Shown one piece after another: positions 1 through 12,538 of a DNA stretch of 64,000 nucleotides. How positions within the stretch are numbered: the stretch's first letter is position 1; each line of letters begins with the position of its first letter. The notes beneath the pieces are model-generated. The model saw nothing but the letters and a program-made list of their open reading frames with translations. It was not told the origin of the DNA and did not search any database. Made by a program: the position numbers and the translations under genes. The DNA comes from Niebla homalea. Its lineage: Eukaryota > Ascomycota > Lecanoromycetes > Lecanorales > Ramalinaceae. The stretch covers positions 1,426,001 to 1,490,000 of the forward strand of contig JAHGAU010000001.1 in NCBI GenBank assembly GCA_019925105.1, written 5' to 3'.

Positions 1-2730
1 ACGTTTACACACTCGACGTCTCACAAAGACAGCTATGGCCATTCCTTGAGCCTCGAGGCTTTCGCCTTTTGGAGCTTTGCATACACACAGCCTGTCCAGT
101 GGTCCTAGACCTATCTGCCTGCGCGCCTGAGGCTTTCCAACATCAGGATGACGCATCAACAGAGGCAGAACTCGTCCCGCCTGAGTGCTACCTTTATACC
201 AGGAGGTACGGACGATTTTTACATGCCCGAAGTGATATCGCCTTCTCCCCAACGGTAAGATTCTTCTAAGGTGCCACCCCACCTATCCCTCGAAATGCTA
301 AAGATTGCCCCAGCGTTACTCCAGAGGTCCCAGAAAAGATACAGGACAATCTTGCGCATCTGGAACTCGAAGCGTCGCCTGCCAATCGTCTTTCCGGGCT
401 GCAGTCTCCATCTCCCATCGAGCCACGGCATGGCTCTGTTGCCAGCTCCGTACAGAGTCATTCCACTCTGACCAATCTAGACCAACCAACCTTCTCCCCC
501 TTCCCCCCCTTGCGCAACCGACCAGCAAATGTGCCGCCTTCTGATGAAGAAAAGGAAGCAGTCTTGGAGAAGGCTCGTCTGCCAGTATTGAGTGCCAATG
601 ACCCAGAGGTGCAGCTAAGCTGGGCGCAAGACACTCTTGCTTTTGTCGAGATTGCTTCGCAATATGAAGCAAGAACATCTTCAAATCCATCTTCTCGGCC
701 TCAGACACCAAGCGTAGAACATCAATTACGCGTCGATGCCGTCAATGTAGTATCATTCCTGGCTGACCAGTCTCATCCCAAGGCGGAGTTTTTGAGGGGT
801 ACGTGGCTAGAATTTGGCAAGTTCGGATTCAGGATGGACAAGAAGGAAGCATTTCGCTGCTACCAGAGAGCAGCGCAAAGAGGTTATGCGAGAGCCGAAT
901 ATCGAATGGGCATGCAATTCGAGAATTCGAACGAGCCAGATAAAGCGCTGAAGCACTACCGATTGGGGGTAGAGGCAGGAGATTCTGCCTCCAACTATCG
1001 CATTGGCATGATGACGCTACTAGGGCAACACAACCAGCCTCTTGACTACGCGAAGGGAATCAAGATGATTAGTTATGCGGCAGAGACGGCTGATGAGAAT
1101 GCGCCTCAAGGAGCGTATGTGTTTGGCATGCTTCAATCCAGAGAGCTGACACAGGTTTCTGTGCCGGAACAACTTCTTGCTCTTAATACATCGGGGTCTC
1201 GCTACAATATCGAAAAAGCTGCCTACCTTGGTTTTGCGAAGGCGCAGGCTAAGATGGGTGTAGCTTATGAACTCTGTCAACTCGGTTGCGATTTCAATCC
1301 TGCCCTTTCCCTTCACTACAACGCTCTAGCATCTCGGCAGGGAGAGGCCGAAGCGGACATGTCCATTAGCAAATGGTTTCTCTGCGGATACGAAGGCGTT
1401 TTTGACAAGAATGAGGAACTCGCCTTTACTTATGCTCAGAGAGCCGCTCAAAGTAGACTTGCGAATGCCGAATTTGCGATGGGCTACTTCTACGAGGTTG
1501 GGATCTATGTCCGTGTGGACTTGAAAGCCTCCAGGTCGTGGTATGAGAAAGCCGCAGACAATGGTAACAAAGATGCTGCTTCGAGGATTGATGGCATCGC
1601 CCGCTCCAAGACCTTATCGCGGAAAGATCATGAGCAGACGGCAGTCGCCAAAATCAAATCCCAATACGGTTCGCACAGGGGAAAACGGCCGGAACGATTC
1701 AAGCAGCCTGAGACAATGCCTACGATTTCAGATGACACTCTTGATATGCCTGAGCCCAGGTTGCCCCCCCCCCGGCAGCAGCAAGGACCGCCGTATCCAG
1801 GGGGCCATGGTACTCAAGGCTTCGGTACTAGGCCCCTCTCGACTGCTCCGTATCCTGTAGACAATGATCGAGGTCGGCCTCCTCCACAGGCAAGACCCCT
1901 GACCGGGCCGACATATCAGAATTATGCACCACCTGGCCGTGGATCAAATATGGCCCCCATGTCCCCGGCTAAAGGGGACTTGTCCTACGGAGACAGCAAC
2001 TACCGAGGTTCCGCCTTCCCTACCTTCAAACCTCAAGCCCCAACAGGCCCAGGCCCAGGCCTGGGTAGAGGTCCACAGGTCCCTTTGAATAATGTACAAT
2101 CAGGTGTTAGTGCCCAAAATTACCGGAAACCTGTATCCGGCCAGTCGACCCCCTACGGTCAAGGCTCACCTAACCTGGGGCCTTCACGTCCTTCGACTCA
2201 ACCACCTGCTATCGATATCGGCTTCTCTGCACCTCCGGATCCTTCAGCTGGAGACCGTCGCAGACTCCAAAAACCCACGAGTAACCGACCTCTACCTCCA
2301 GGAACATTGCCTCGGAACTCCAGCTACGACGTCTCGCAGAACGTTCCACCTCTTGACCGCTTGGCTAGTCTACCTCACCCATCTACCATGCCAAGTTATG
2401 GGCGGACAGACAGTCCCGCTCGAAGGCCTCTGTCTGCAGGCAGACCCAGCGGTTCAGCCACTCCGCCGGTAAATCCGCAATTACGGCCGGAAAATAGTAG
2501 TCAGGCGCACAATCTTCCACCAAAGCTACAGGATCCTACAGGGCCTGGAAGGGTGGCGAACACCCCGCCTCCAAATGCTCCGGTAGCACGGCCTCCAGGT
2601 AAGGGTCCGAAGACCTTCCAGGAAATGGGTGTGCCCCCAGGTAAGAACGAGAGTGATTGCGTGAGTCATCAAGCTTGAGGCTGCAGTCAATGCAATAAGT
2701 GCTAATCGCCGTGAGCAGATTGTCATGTAG
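1..2730 (+). CDS. SKT5: Chitin synthase activator, Skt5/Chs4 type, Sel1 repeats, 5' partial
   Basis: Likely regulatory partner of a class IV chitin synthase (Chs3 type) at the cell cortex. Proposed exons are ..98, 147-254, 314-2660 and 2719-2730, giving 854 visible residues; the start lies left of the window. Seen: the conserved stretch LSATFIPGG in exon 2; a block of Sel1-like repeats (roughly 790-1600, with AEFLRGTWLEFG, AEYRMGMQFE and AEFAMGYFYE); then a long Pro/Gln/Gly-rich tail typical of the family. Intron 255-313 is fixed by frame continuity (a 16-nt intron at 255-270 would be too short). The last intron, 2661-2718, has donor GTGAGT and branch site GCTAAT and joins a 12-nt exon, so the protein ends in Cys-Ile-Val-Met, a CaaX prenylation box as in yeast Skt5. 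Reading through instead gives CVSHQA without a CaaX box. A run of ten C at 1764-1773 leaves the frame open. The first two exons are less certain than the rest. Confidence 0.88.
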
Positions 2731-3037
2731 AATATTTGCTGAGCTGGTTTACTTCGGAAAGGCCATCGAGGCTGTGGTTGGTGAAAGTACCGTTTCACGT
2801 TTTAATGAAGTAATGAGGCCTTTAGAATTCCCTACTTGGATGTACAATAATTCCTCAGCCAGAGGGCTAATATGAAATATGAAAGACGAGCATTGGTGGT
2901 ACATGCCAAGCCCGCTTTTGCTCGTGACTTCCCTTTGCTGTTTCATGATTAATTACCTACGTTATTTTGGTCTAACAACGAACCCATCTACAAATAGCAA
3001 CTCTGAATTAATTTGTTTCTGATCATCAGCATTAGCT
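2731..3037. other. Intergenic, Skt5 3' end to hop2 5' end
   Basis: A 307-bp gap between two genes on the same strand. It should hold the 3' UTR of the chitin synthase activator and the promoter of the Hop2 gene. I see no further gene or repeat. Confidence 0.5.
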
Positions 3038-4134
3038 ATGGGGCCTGCTCGTGAGGGTAAGGAAAATTCCAACCAGCAGGGTCTGGATCAAGGTAGGCCT
3101 ACCGAAAGCGCCAGGACTCTCGACAGTGGACGTTGAGGCCAACGGCAATGAGGGTCTGACGTTGAGCAGCGGCAGCTTTGGTTCTCGATTTCTTGAGTAA
3201 GCTATCGCAGCAGCGCTAACTCAACCCAACTGACGTGTCTGCAGAGAAAAATAAGTGCGTCGTCATTACTGCACCTTTCTGCCATTCTGGGCTTTTCATT
3301 CATACTGATTTGCTGGACTGCCTTACTCAAGCCGACCGTTCTCGGTATGTCCATCCTGCCTCTCCACCCACTACCCCAGTAGCCAGGCTCCCCAGAGATT
3401 ACTGATGTAAGATTCTTTGCGGTAGCCTACCGCAATCTCTCTCAGCCTAGCCAAGCGTTGCCACAAAAGTGGGCATATCATCCCATGTTAGAGATTTCAA
3501 GAAGTGACCCTATTGACGTATCCGCAATAGCCCATGTGATCGAGGCGCTCAGGACCTTGTACGGAAGTGGTTTGATCGCGAGCAATGGCTCCGGTAGGAG
3601 GTCTGTCTGAGATCCATCTTCTGTGCTGAAGGTTGCTTAGGGAGACATGTCATCTATCACGCTTTACAGAACTCTCAAGATGGCGCTTCCATCGCAGATC
3701 TAACCACGGAAATGTCAGATCTTCGCGAGTCAATCGCAGTGCTCAAGACGGATCAGAAGGCACTCCGTTCCAGCTTGGCTTCTGTCAATTGTTCGCTTGC
3801 AACGCAGGAGCTGCGTTCTACTGTTGGATATCTTGAGGCTGAGCGGGAAACCTTGCTCGATCGCCTAACATGGCTGAGTGTTGAAGACTTCAGGTCTCTC
3901 TTACCAGAGCAAAGAGCCGATGTGAATCGCCAATGGAGCATCTGGAGCAGGAAAGCGGCGACCCGTAAGGCTATGGCGGTTGAGCTATGGAGAATAGCAA
4001 CGGAACTCTTGCCAGAAGGGAGAAGCAAAGACACCTTGTGGGTGAGACCATCCTCTCCGACACGTAAACGGCTTTTTGATGATCTCCTTGCTAAGTTCTG
4101 GTCAGGAAGAACTTCAACTGATAGGGGCGACTGA
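3038..4134 (+). CDS. hop2: Hop2/TBPIP-family meiotic recombination protein
   Basis: Partner of Mnd1; the Hop2-Mnd1 complex helps Dmc1/Rad51 strand invasion during meiosis in the nucleus. Safest part is exon 3641-4134: after RHVIYHALQ (the end of the winged helix, family form KQIVYHALQ) come the coiled coil with LRSSLASVN and LRSTVGYLEAERETLLDRL and the C-terminal block RQWSIWSRKAATRKAMAVEL followed by LLPEGRSKDTLW, all diagnostic. The N-terminal exons were pieced together by frame: 3038-3092, 3167-3196, 3245-3254, 3332-3344 and 3398-3593, spelling LVLDFLKKNNRPFSITD, the family's LILEYLRKQNRPYSATD. An intron at 3407-3493 (multiple of three) would bring the product to 236 aa, the usual family size; without it, 265 aa. 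Exons of 10 and 13 nt (and perhaps 9 nt) are unusual, so the 5' half needs transcript proof. Family identity is firm, exon borders before 3494 are not. Confidence 0.82.
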
Positions 4135-4683
4135 TAGTATCTTTTTTGCTTGACACGTGTAGGGCTGCAAAAGCTGGAGATCTCGCGTGATGGGGCGCTA
4201 AGAAGGCCAAAAAGGGGTGACGTACCTGAAGATCCCCAAGAATTAGGCGGGCAGAGTCTGGTCATGCGGGAGCATCGGGATTCGGGAGCCTACTATGCCA
4301 GCTATAAGCTCTAAGCGCGATCGCACCCTAAATTCGAGACGCAGCCTCATGCACGGGCCACGACATGCAAACTAGATAAGTGTCACGATAATTTACTTTG
4401 TGCTAGTCACAATCTTCCGAATGAAGGTACCTGTGACAGTGACTTCACATGATCTACAAGCTGTCAAATGACGGTTTGACCTTCTTGGGTATCGCCTTCC
4501 ATTAAATCGCCTTCCATTACACACTGTGCGTGACCTTTCTCATCTCTTGGTGGCATGGACCAAGTCCACAGCTACCACAGGTTCCCCTCGCTCATACTCC
4601 ACCGACGCCTCTCTATTTGGACATGTAGCAGCTCCCATCCGCCCTCTAGATTCTGAAAAGAGAAAGAATTCAATCTCTGGATA
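4135..4683. other. Intergenic, hop2 to MSN5
   Basis: About 550 bp without a supported gene. It should contain the hop2 terminator and the exportin promoter and 5' UTR. Directly before 4684 lies a purine-rich leader. A 9-nt duplication (cgccttccatta) occurs twice around 4493-4518. No other structure noticed. Confidence 0.45.
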
Positions 4684-7600
4684 ATGGAACAAGCCTCGGA
4701 CCCGAAGTACGAGAATCAGGCGTTGGCACAACACGAGCAGATTGTTCAGGCATTGAACGTGATTCATGACCCCCGATCCTCCAACGACTTTCGCCGTGAA
4801 GCGTCCCAATACCTCGAGCAAATCCGTGAAGATGCCCGAGCGCCTGAACAAGGGTTTTCGATTGCCTCCAACTTCGACCAGCAACCCATCCTGAGACACT
4901 ACGGCTTATCAATGATAGACTATGCCATCCGCCACAAATGGACCGACTACTCGCGCGAACAAAGTGCAACATTGCGAGGTTGGGTGCTGGACCTGGCACG
5001 TGGAACGACTGAGAATGATCCCCCCTTTATCATCAACAAAGTCGCTGAATTGTGGGTGGAGATTGCTAAACGCAGTTGGGCTATCGATTGGATGGATATG
5101 GATGAGATGCTGTTCCATTTATGGGAGGGAAATATGCTCCAGCAGACCATCGTTTTGATAATTCTCGAGACGTTGTCCGACGAGGTCTTCACAACAGACG
5201 ACTCGGTTGCTGCCCTACGTGGGAATGACCTAAATCGGGCCTGTGTTGATATTTTCATCCCAGCATCTGTTCTTGCAGACCAGTTTCCCTCCCGGGAAAG
5301 CTCCGTGAATGTCAGATATGGCTCTGATGGATGGCTCTCCCGCGTGTCAGCGTGGCTTGACCAATTCGCCATTGACAAACAATCGCATGAGTCCTATCAA
5401 GGTCTTGCCAGGAAGGCATTATCGGTCTGCCGGTCTACCAGCAGCTGGATTCTCCCCAAAGCCCTTGTTGCAACCTCCACAGTCAACAGGATATCTGCTT
5501 GTCTAGCTGTCCCGCAAACGGCAGTACAAATGGTAGTTCTCCAAATGAGCAATATCGGCCTACATCCTTCTTGAGACTAATCCTGCATTTCAGGCTGCTA
5601 TGGACGCTCTCTATGCTTTGTACAATCGCCTCCGCTTCTCAGAAGGCGAATTCCAGGATGTTGTGGGTCCTATGTTCAAGCCTGAAACAACGGCGTTACT
5701 TACCCAGTTGTATCAATGGCTCCAAGTCAATCCAACGGATATTGACGATGGTAAGTACCAGATGCTGAAACGGCTATCCGAGGTGCGTTTCCCGTCCCCT
5801 GCGAAAGGGTCTTCGTTTACTGACTGTACCGCAAGACGGTTTTCAATCTGGGTCGACTCCTTGCGGAACAGCCCTCGAACATGCCTGATGGTCGTGATTT
5901 GGCAGGTTTCATCGATCTACTGATGAGGGTCATGAAGAGTGACAGCCTTCAAGTTTCGATACCTGCTTTGCATCTCTGGGTCAAACTCATGCAGTCAGAA
6001 CCTATATCAAAGTCTCCCGCTGTTCAAGCAGTAATTGCAGAATTGCTAGAAACATGTAGTCGAAGGCTCCTGCGTTACGAGTCATTGCCGACAGATGGAG
6101 ATAACGCCAGCGTTTTGTTCCTCGATGAAGATATTGAGACGATGCCGGAAAGGCATGCGTTCCTTGGTAATTATGCGCGATTTTGTAATCAGATTGTGGA
6201 GCTCGTCGTCCAACAACAGCCGATTGATGCTCTGTATCATATCCTGGGCCAAGCTGATCAGGTTCTGGTTCACCTTTACGATAACGAGCCGCCATTTTCC
6301 CCGTCATCATACATCAAAAATTCCATCCCATGGCTAAAGATCGATGCTCAATTCACCGTCATAGAAGCAGCCCTTCAGGGCTGCTTGAACTGGCTCACCC
6401 GTGCGACTAACGGCACGGTAAAGCATGAGCATGAAGTTATGATTTCAAATCTACAGGTCTGGTGTGACCGGCTCCTGGGTCTTACATTTGAAGACCCGCT
6501 TATCAAAGAGCGTGTCATACAGCTTGCTGTTGGCTTCGCGACTGGCCCATTGAAACAAGACCCACAATTTGCCGTCAGGGTGTTCGACTACATCCTTGAA
6601 GTCAACTGTCCTGATGTTCCCCAGTACACCGCTTACTTTGATGCCGTCAGGGATTTACAAACATTTGCAACGCAACAACTACAGCGCTTGGCAACGCGCT
6701 TTCCTGATCACTTAATCACGATATTCGAGGTACTCGAACAGAAGATCGTGGCCATCAGTAAGGCTGTCGCGTTTGATGAGCAGACCAAAGCTCGTTATAC
6801 ATCCATTCTCTTCGTGATCTTGCATAGAGCTACTGGTATCGATAATCAAACTCGGCAAGCTAGGCTGGCACAATTTGTGGATCCTCTTTTATCAAGATGG
6901 CAGGATGACGGGCTCTCAGGTGCCATGTCAAACCCTGACACGTTCAGTAAAGTCCTTTGTATGGATGAAATACAGAAATACCTTGCTTCCCGCCAAGTAC
7001 AAAACATAAGTGACTGGTCATCCCAGCCTCTAGATGAGGAAGGCAAGATGCTGCAAACCAGAATGCAGGCAGCTGTTGATGCCCTGCCCCTCCGAGCTAC
7101 TAAGCACCTCATGAGCGCAAGCGTCGACAAACTTGATCAGGGAACATCAGCTTATGAAACTGCGTGCCGCCTTTGGCAAGCATATTCACCTTTGCTCCTG
7201 CCGAGGATTTTGCAGTTCATCCGCCTTTCCCATTCCTTGTACGAACCATCTAATTGGAAGGGAATGCCGTACGAGATGAACTCTGTCGTTCCCAAAATCT
7301 TTACCGATCGATTTTGGCAGGTCGGCATCTCGCAGGGCACTCGAGACGACTTCTATGCCAGCATCGGTGGCACTAAAACATCACTGGAAGGCTTCGCTTC
7401 GTCGATACGAGCTGCGTTGAGACTGATTCGAGAGACTGGATATCGTCTGCTCTTCTATCTGAGTCTGCTGGGAACTCAACTGTATGGCCAGCAGGATCTA
7501 CCTGAACCTCTTGCAGAGGCTCTGTTCACGGACGCATGTGCCTTGTCGCCGCACCAGATGGCGCTACTTATCGATACAATGCGACCTATTATCGAGAATT

Positions 7601-8487
7601 GTCCAAAGGATTGTCGAAGTCACTTTCTTCCACCAATGCTGGCTGCACTATTCGAGCAGGTCGATCGGAAGGCCCATGCGGAATGGCACAGAATCGAGCA
7701 ACGGAAATCCGCCGCCACTGAAGACGATGATCTAGCGGCAGAAATGAAAGACGAAAGTGTACTTCGTCAGCTGACCCTATCAGCCGTAACGTTGGTGTTT
7801 GGATTGGTTGAGCCAGAACGGCCCATTCTGAAGGGCGCCCTGGATTCAGAAACAAACGGTATCCTTGTTCCCCTATCTAGCGATTCGACTAGGGGGTTCG
7901 TCCTACAGACACCTCAAGTCTTGAAGCCTTTGATTTTATTCTGTACTCATGCGCTCCTGATGCACGACACTCGGGCTTGCTCATTCATCGTCAAGGTGCT
8001 GAGGAGCATCATTGGTGATTTTTCTGGCGACACACCTCTGGATTCAGACGTGCGAGAATTCATCTCGACCGAAGTACTCAAAGCATGCGTCACTTCCCTC
8101 AATGATCCCTATTTCGTCGACATGCAAAAGGACTTCGCCCAGCTGATCGCCAGCATCCTTGTTACATACAGTCCGCGTACTGACACACCCAAACAAGTCA
8201 TTTTATCCCTGCCGGATATGACACATGAAAAGGTCGATCGTGCTGTGCGACATCTGCTCCGAACAAACAACAATCTAAAGCAGCAGCGAGCCATCATTTT
8301 GGACTTTTTGAAGGGATTCAGAGGCGTCGGTATCCACGAGCAAGGCAAGTTGCCCAAAATAGACCCAAACAAGCTTCGAAGCCATATGCAGCAGCGGTAC
8401 ATGACGGCAGGGATGGAAGGCATGGAGATTAAGGAGGAGAAGGAAGACGAACCCGACTTGGGTGGTGTTGCAGAGATGTTCAAATGA
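4684..8487 (+). CDS. MSN5: Exportin Msn5 / exportin-5 family karyopherin
   Basis: Importin-beta-type nuclear export receptor; in yeast Msn5 carries phosphorylated transcription factors out of the nucleus with Ran-GTP. Three exons: 4684-5532, 5594-5782, 5836-8487, giving 1229 aa, close to yeast Msn5 (about 1224 aa). Intron 5533-5593 has branch site GACTAAT and acceptor TTTCAG; intron 5783-5835 has CTGAC before CAAG. Both joins are phase 0 and restore continuous family-like sequence (AVQM|AAMDALYALYNR and KRLSE|TVFNLGRLLAEQ). N-terminal signature: LRHYGLSMIDYAIRHKWTDY, then VAELWVEIAKRSW and WMDMDEMLFHLW, matching Msn5/XPO5 at the same positions. The rest is a long helical HEAT-like body. The C-terminus is acidic (IKEEKEDEPDLGG). 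The ATG at 4684 is the first in frame and sits before the conserved importin-beta N-terminal helix. Confidence 0.95.
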
Positions 8488-8732
8488 TACCCCTTCCTGA
8501 TGGCGGCTGGAGAGTTTTGGCGTACATGAAAGGCAAGAAGTGCAAGTGGAGCTTGGAAATTGTGGAGAGGTTTTGTATAAAATTTCCACATAGACCTCAG
8601 AAATCGATGGATATGCCGGTTCCAATTACTCAGACCCAAACCATCCACTGCCTTTGATCGGCTTTTCAGGCGTGACTGCATACGTAGGCTTCACAAATCT
8701 GAACGCCGTTAGTGAGGTAGAAACATATCAGC

Positions 8733-9243
8733 TCATTGCCTTTCCCACCTGTCCGAATGATAGACTTTCAAGTTCTCGCCCAGGAGATGCTTCTCCCTCG
8801 CCTGGTCGGCCCAATATCTCCGCACTTGATCCCGGTCTTCCTCTGCTTGCAGCATGGGGATTAGATGTATCCGGGACCACATCTTTTCGCGTGCGAGTTC
8901 CCTGTAAGTCACGCACCCGCCAGTCAGCCCCCTCCGAATCTGCGTAATCACTGGGGAAGCACCCTGTCTGGTCTCGGGGGACAGGAGGAGGCATGAGTCT
9001 CCGGATAGGCATACACTTGTTCGCGGTTGCTCTGTCCGACCTTATAGAGTCCATATGTCATGATTACGCCCATGGCTGCAAGGTAGATTGAGGGCCGGAA
9101 ACCCCGCGCGGGGAGGTTGCGCTGTTTAAAGCAGCCGGGTAAGCCATCGTTGAATTGTGTGAGGCATTGAAAGCAATGATGGAAATACTCACTTTGTACT
9201 GTACCGGCTCATAACCGCCACTCGGTGGTAGATCCTGAGGCAT
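8733..9243 (-). CDS. NDUFA13: Complex I accessory subunit NDUFA13 / B16.6 (GRIM-19 homologue)
   Basis: Small single-pass subunit of mitochondrial NADH:ubiquinone oxidoreductase in the inner membrane. Exons on the minus strand: 9243-9193, 9121-9015, 8901-8733; 108 aa. The start MPQDLPPSGGYEPVQYK is the family's standard N-terminus; an upstream in-frame ATG at 9321 would add 26 residues unlike the family. Exon 2 reads RNLPARGFRPSIYLAAMGVI and carries the transmembrane segment; exon 3 reads ELAREKMWSRIHLIPMLQAE and DRDQVRRYWADQAREK, the most conserved block. Intron 9122-9192 is phase 0. Intron 8902-9014 (donor GTATGC) is phase 2 and is needed to join NREQV to ELAREK. Faces CHL1 head to head with 330 bp between start codons. 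The 3' end converges with MSN5, 245 bp apart. Confidence 0.94.
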
Positions 9244-9573
9244 GATCGGTCCACCTAGGATCGAGGACTGGAGGTGAGACGTGTGATGGTTGTCAGATAC
9301 TTCTTTGAGTAGGCGTCCCATTTCGACCTAGCGCCCACGTGATTTTCGCGATCCTGAGAAATCGCGTCTACGAGATTCGCGAATATACGAATTGACACTT
9401 TATATTCACAAGTGAATGCTTTGACAAGGCTGATAAGAATCTTGAGGATATGCCATCTTCATGCGCTCTTATTTGATGGTCCAAATTTCGGTCATCACCA
9501 GGGTCTCGCTTCAAACCTTTTGTGCTTGTTGCGGCATGAGACAACGAAGTCTATCTCGAGCTGAGACTGATCA
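9244..9573. promoter_or_regulatory. Shared divergent promoter region, NDUFA13 / CHL1
   Basis: 330 bp between two divergent start codons must hold both promoters. Sequence around 9343-9382 has two imperfect copies of a cgcgatcctgag/aaatcgcg-like string. Whether this is a control site is unknown. No TATA box was obvious. Confidence 0.4.
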
Positions 9574-12538
9574 ATGGAAGAAATGACATTAGATGCGCGG
9601 CGGGATTATCATCACCCATATGAGCCTTACGATATACAGCAGGATCTTATGAACGCCATCTATGACTGCTTGAAGGAGGGCCAGATTGGCATTTTCGAAT
9701 CTCCCACAGGCACCGTAAGCCGCGTCTCCTGGATGCCACCACTGAAGATCTCATACCCCTGACCGTGTCTGCGTTTTAAATTGGCATCATTTATGCTTCT
9801 TGCAGTTTTCTCGTACACACTTCCTTACTCTTCATTGCCAATCATGCCGTTTTTCTTAGCTAAGACCGTGCCAGGGCAAATCACTAAGCCTCATTTGTAG
9901 CTCCTTGACTTGGCTGCGAGATCATCAGGAGTCTGATCTCGGTGTCCAAAATGAAGTTGCAGAAGGTAAGCATGAAGCAGCGCGTAGAAGGACCTAGTAT
10001 TGAGATTCCCAGACGATGAGGAGCCGGCGTGGGTACGAGACCACACCAAAGTCCAGCGACAGAGTGCAGCCTTCGAAGAGAAAGCGGCGCTCGAGAGGCA
10101 TCTGCAAGCAATCCGTGCAAAGTCATTTCTGCAAAAGGAACGATCAGATAAGAGCCAGCGACCGAGAAAGCGATTCGTAGGATCGTGCCAACTGCTAAGC
10201 AAGCCTCGTGCTAATACGCCTATAGAAGCAAAAGGCCACGGAGCCATCTACAAATTCTATGGATGAGTCACAGTTCGCGCTGGATGACTACGAGAGTGAG
10301 GTAGACCAAGCCCGTTCTAAGGTGTCCCAGAGTGTAAACGATCATGGAGTGTCCTCGGCCAATCTAGAATTGATGGAGAAGTAGGTGCACAATCTTACAC
10401 CTTTTGATGTGAGCATCAAGGTCACTCATGCCGTATCCTAGGCTCGGCTTAGTCTTCAAGTCACCCGTCAAAGACGATGCCGCCCCTGTCGATGAGATCA
10501 AGGTCTATTTCTGCTCTCGAACGCACTCCCAACTATCTCAATTTGTGCAGGAGGTGAGGCGAGTCGATCTTCCTAGCCCCTCATGGGCCAGGGAAGTGCG
10601 CCAGTCCGCAAAGGTGACTCCTGATACGAAAGCGACGATCAAGCATTTGCCTTTGGGATCTCGCAAGAACTTGTGCATTAACCCTCACGTCTCAAGATTG
10701 GGCTCTATGGCCGCGATCAACGACCGGTGCCTAGAACTCCAGCAACCGGACACCCCAAGAGCACACAAGTGCCCTTACTTACCCAAAAGCGAAAGCGAGA
10801 GCTTGGCGAATGATTTTCGGGATCACACCTTGGCTACTATTCGGGATGTTGAAGACCTTGGTGATCTTGGGAAGGAGCTGGGCATCTGTCCATACTACGC
10901 ATCGAGGGCAAGCATCAAACCAAGTGAAGTCTGTCTCTCAATTTTGACATTTTCTTGCGTAATGTTAACAGCCATTAGCTCGTCACGTTGCCGTACCCAT
11001 TGCTGATGCAAAAGTCTGCTCGTGAAGCTCTTGGACTATCCTTAAAGGGCCATGTCGTGATCATAGATGAGGCCCACAATCTGATGGATAGCATACTTTC
11101 AATACACTCTATTGCCATCACCCTGACCCAGCTCAAGAATTCACGGACATCTCTGGGCATCTATCTCCAGAAATTCCGCAACCGGCTCAAAGGCAAGAAC
11201 GGAGTCTATATCGCCCAGCTAGTTCGACTCCTCGACTCCATTTCTGCTTGTCTTGCGAGCAAGACAGACAGCAAGACAGAGTCTGATGGTGTCATCAGTG
11301 CTGCTGAACTGATGGCCGGCAAAGGGGTTGATCAGGTCAATCTGTATAAGCTCATGCAGTACCTTCAAGAAAGCAAGCTTGCCAGGAAGGTCGAGGGATA
11401 CGTACAGCACGAGGAACAAGCTGCAGCAGGAGAATCCAAATCAGTCGGCATACAAACTCGCTCGCCGGCAATGCCAGTCTTGAATCATGTCCAGTCTTTC
11501 CTGCACACCTTGACAAACCCGGCCACCGAAGGGCGATTCTTCTATGAGCGAAGCGAAAGTGGTGATCTGGCCGTGAAGTACACGCTCCTGGATCCTACCT
11601 ATTACTTCAAAGATATTGTCGAAGACGCTCGCGCGGTCATTCTAGCTGGAGGTACTATGTCACCCATGGATGACTATCCTCGCCATCTCTTCGCATACGT
11701 TGATCCCGCTCGACTCAAGACCTGGAGCTGTGGTCACATCATCCCCTCGGAAAACCTCATTGCCATGCCTGTTGCGACCGCCACTGATGGCACTATCCTC
11801 GACTTCACATACGAGAAGCGAGGCTCCGCCCCAGTCCTCGACGCGTTAGGCGAAAGCCTCATCTCGCTTGCCGCGCGCGTTCCAGACGGGATGGTCGTCT
11901 TCTTCCCCAGCTACGCCTACCTAGACCAAGTGGTCAGTCGCTGGAGGATCTCTCCGCAACAAGGCCCCCCGCAAAGCAGATCGATATGGCACCGCCTCAC
12001 CTCCCAAAAGCCCACCTTCCAGGAATCCAAAACCTCTGCGGGATCCGTCGAGGATACCCTGGCCGCCTACTCCCTCTCCATCTCACAACCGAACTCCCCC
12101 GGCGGGCTGCTACTGTCCGTCATTGGCGGCAAATTATCCGAGGGCATCAATTTCTCCGACGCCCTCGGTCGCTGTGTGGTCGTCGTCGGTTTACCCTTCC
12201 CGAACATGCAGTCGGCGCAGTGGAAAGCCAAACTCGAGTACGTGGAGCAGTCCGCCGCGAAGCGTGGGGGCAATGGCAAAGAGGCCAGCAGGGAGTTCTA
12301 CGAGAACGCGTGCATGAGGGCCGTCAATCAGTGTATTGGACGGGCGATCAGGCACAAGGGGGATTATGCGGCGATTCTGTTGATGGATCGGCGGTACGCT
12401 GTTGAAGGCGGGAGGATCCAGGGGAAGCTGCCTGGCTGGATCAAGGATGGGTTGGTGAATGATACCAAAGGATTTGGGGATGTGGAGGCTAGGTTGAGTG
12501 CATTTTTCAAGGGGAAAGAAGGTCATCGTGGACCATGA
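9574..12538 (+). CDS. CHL1: Chl1/DDX11-type Fe-S DNA helicase
   Basis: XPD/Rad3-family 5'-3' DNA helicase that acts at replication forks and in sister chromatid cohesion. Six exons: 9574-9714, 9875-9965, 10013-10176, 10226-10380, 10442-10928, 10979-12538; 865 aa (yeast Chl1 861). Walker A SPTGTGKS is split by intron 1 between T and G. Exon 2 follows with SLICSSLTWLRDHQ. Motif Ia YFCSRTHSQLSQF is in exon 5, followed by four cysteines (in LCIN, DRCLE, HKCPYL, GICPYY) in the spacing of the Fe-S cluster. Exon 6 has Walker B VVIIDEAHNLMDSI, GGTMSP, the GKLSEGINFSD motif and the final QCIGRAIRHKGDYA box. All introns are frame-consistent; 10177-10225 and 10381-10441 have clear acceptors. The Fe-S domain and length set it apart from Rad3/XPD and RTEL1. 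Confidence 0.95.

Noticed and set aside
255..270. A 16-nt intron in the chitin synthase activator
   Set aside because: It is far below the usual fungal minimum. The 59-nt intron 255-313 keeps the frame and has a branch-site-like gctaaag.
1764..1773. Run of ten C as a possible frameshift or sequencing error
   Set aside because: The frame is open and family-like on both sides of the run, so no shift is needed.
9966..9997. A 32-nt intron in CHL1
   Set aside because: Too short; the acceptor at 10012 gives 47 nt, keeps the frame and yields AEDDEEPAWV.
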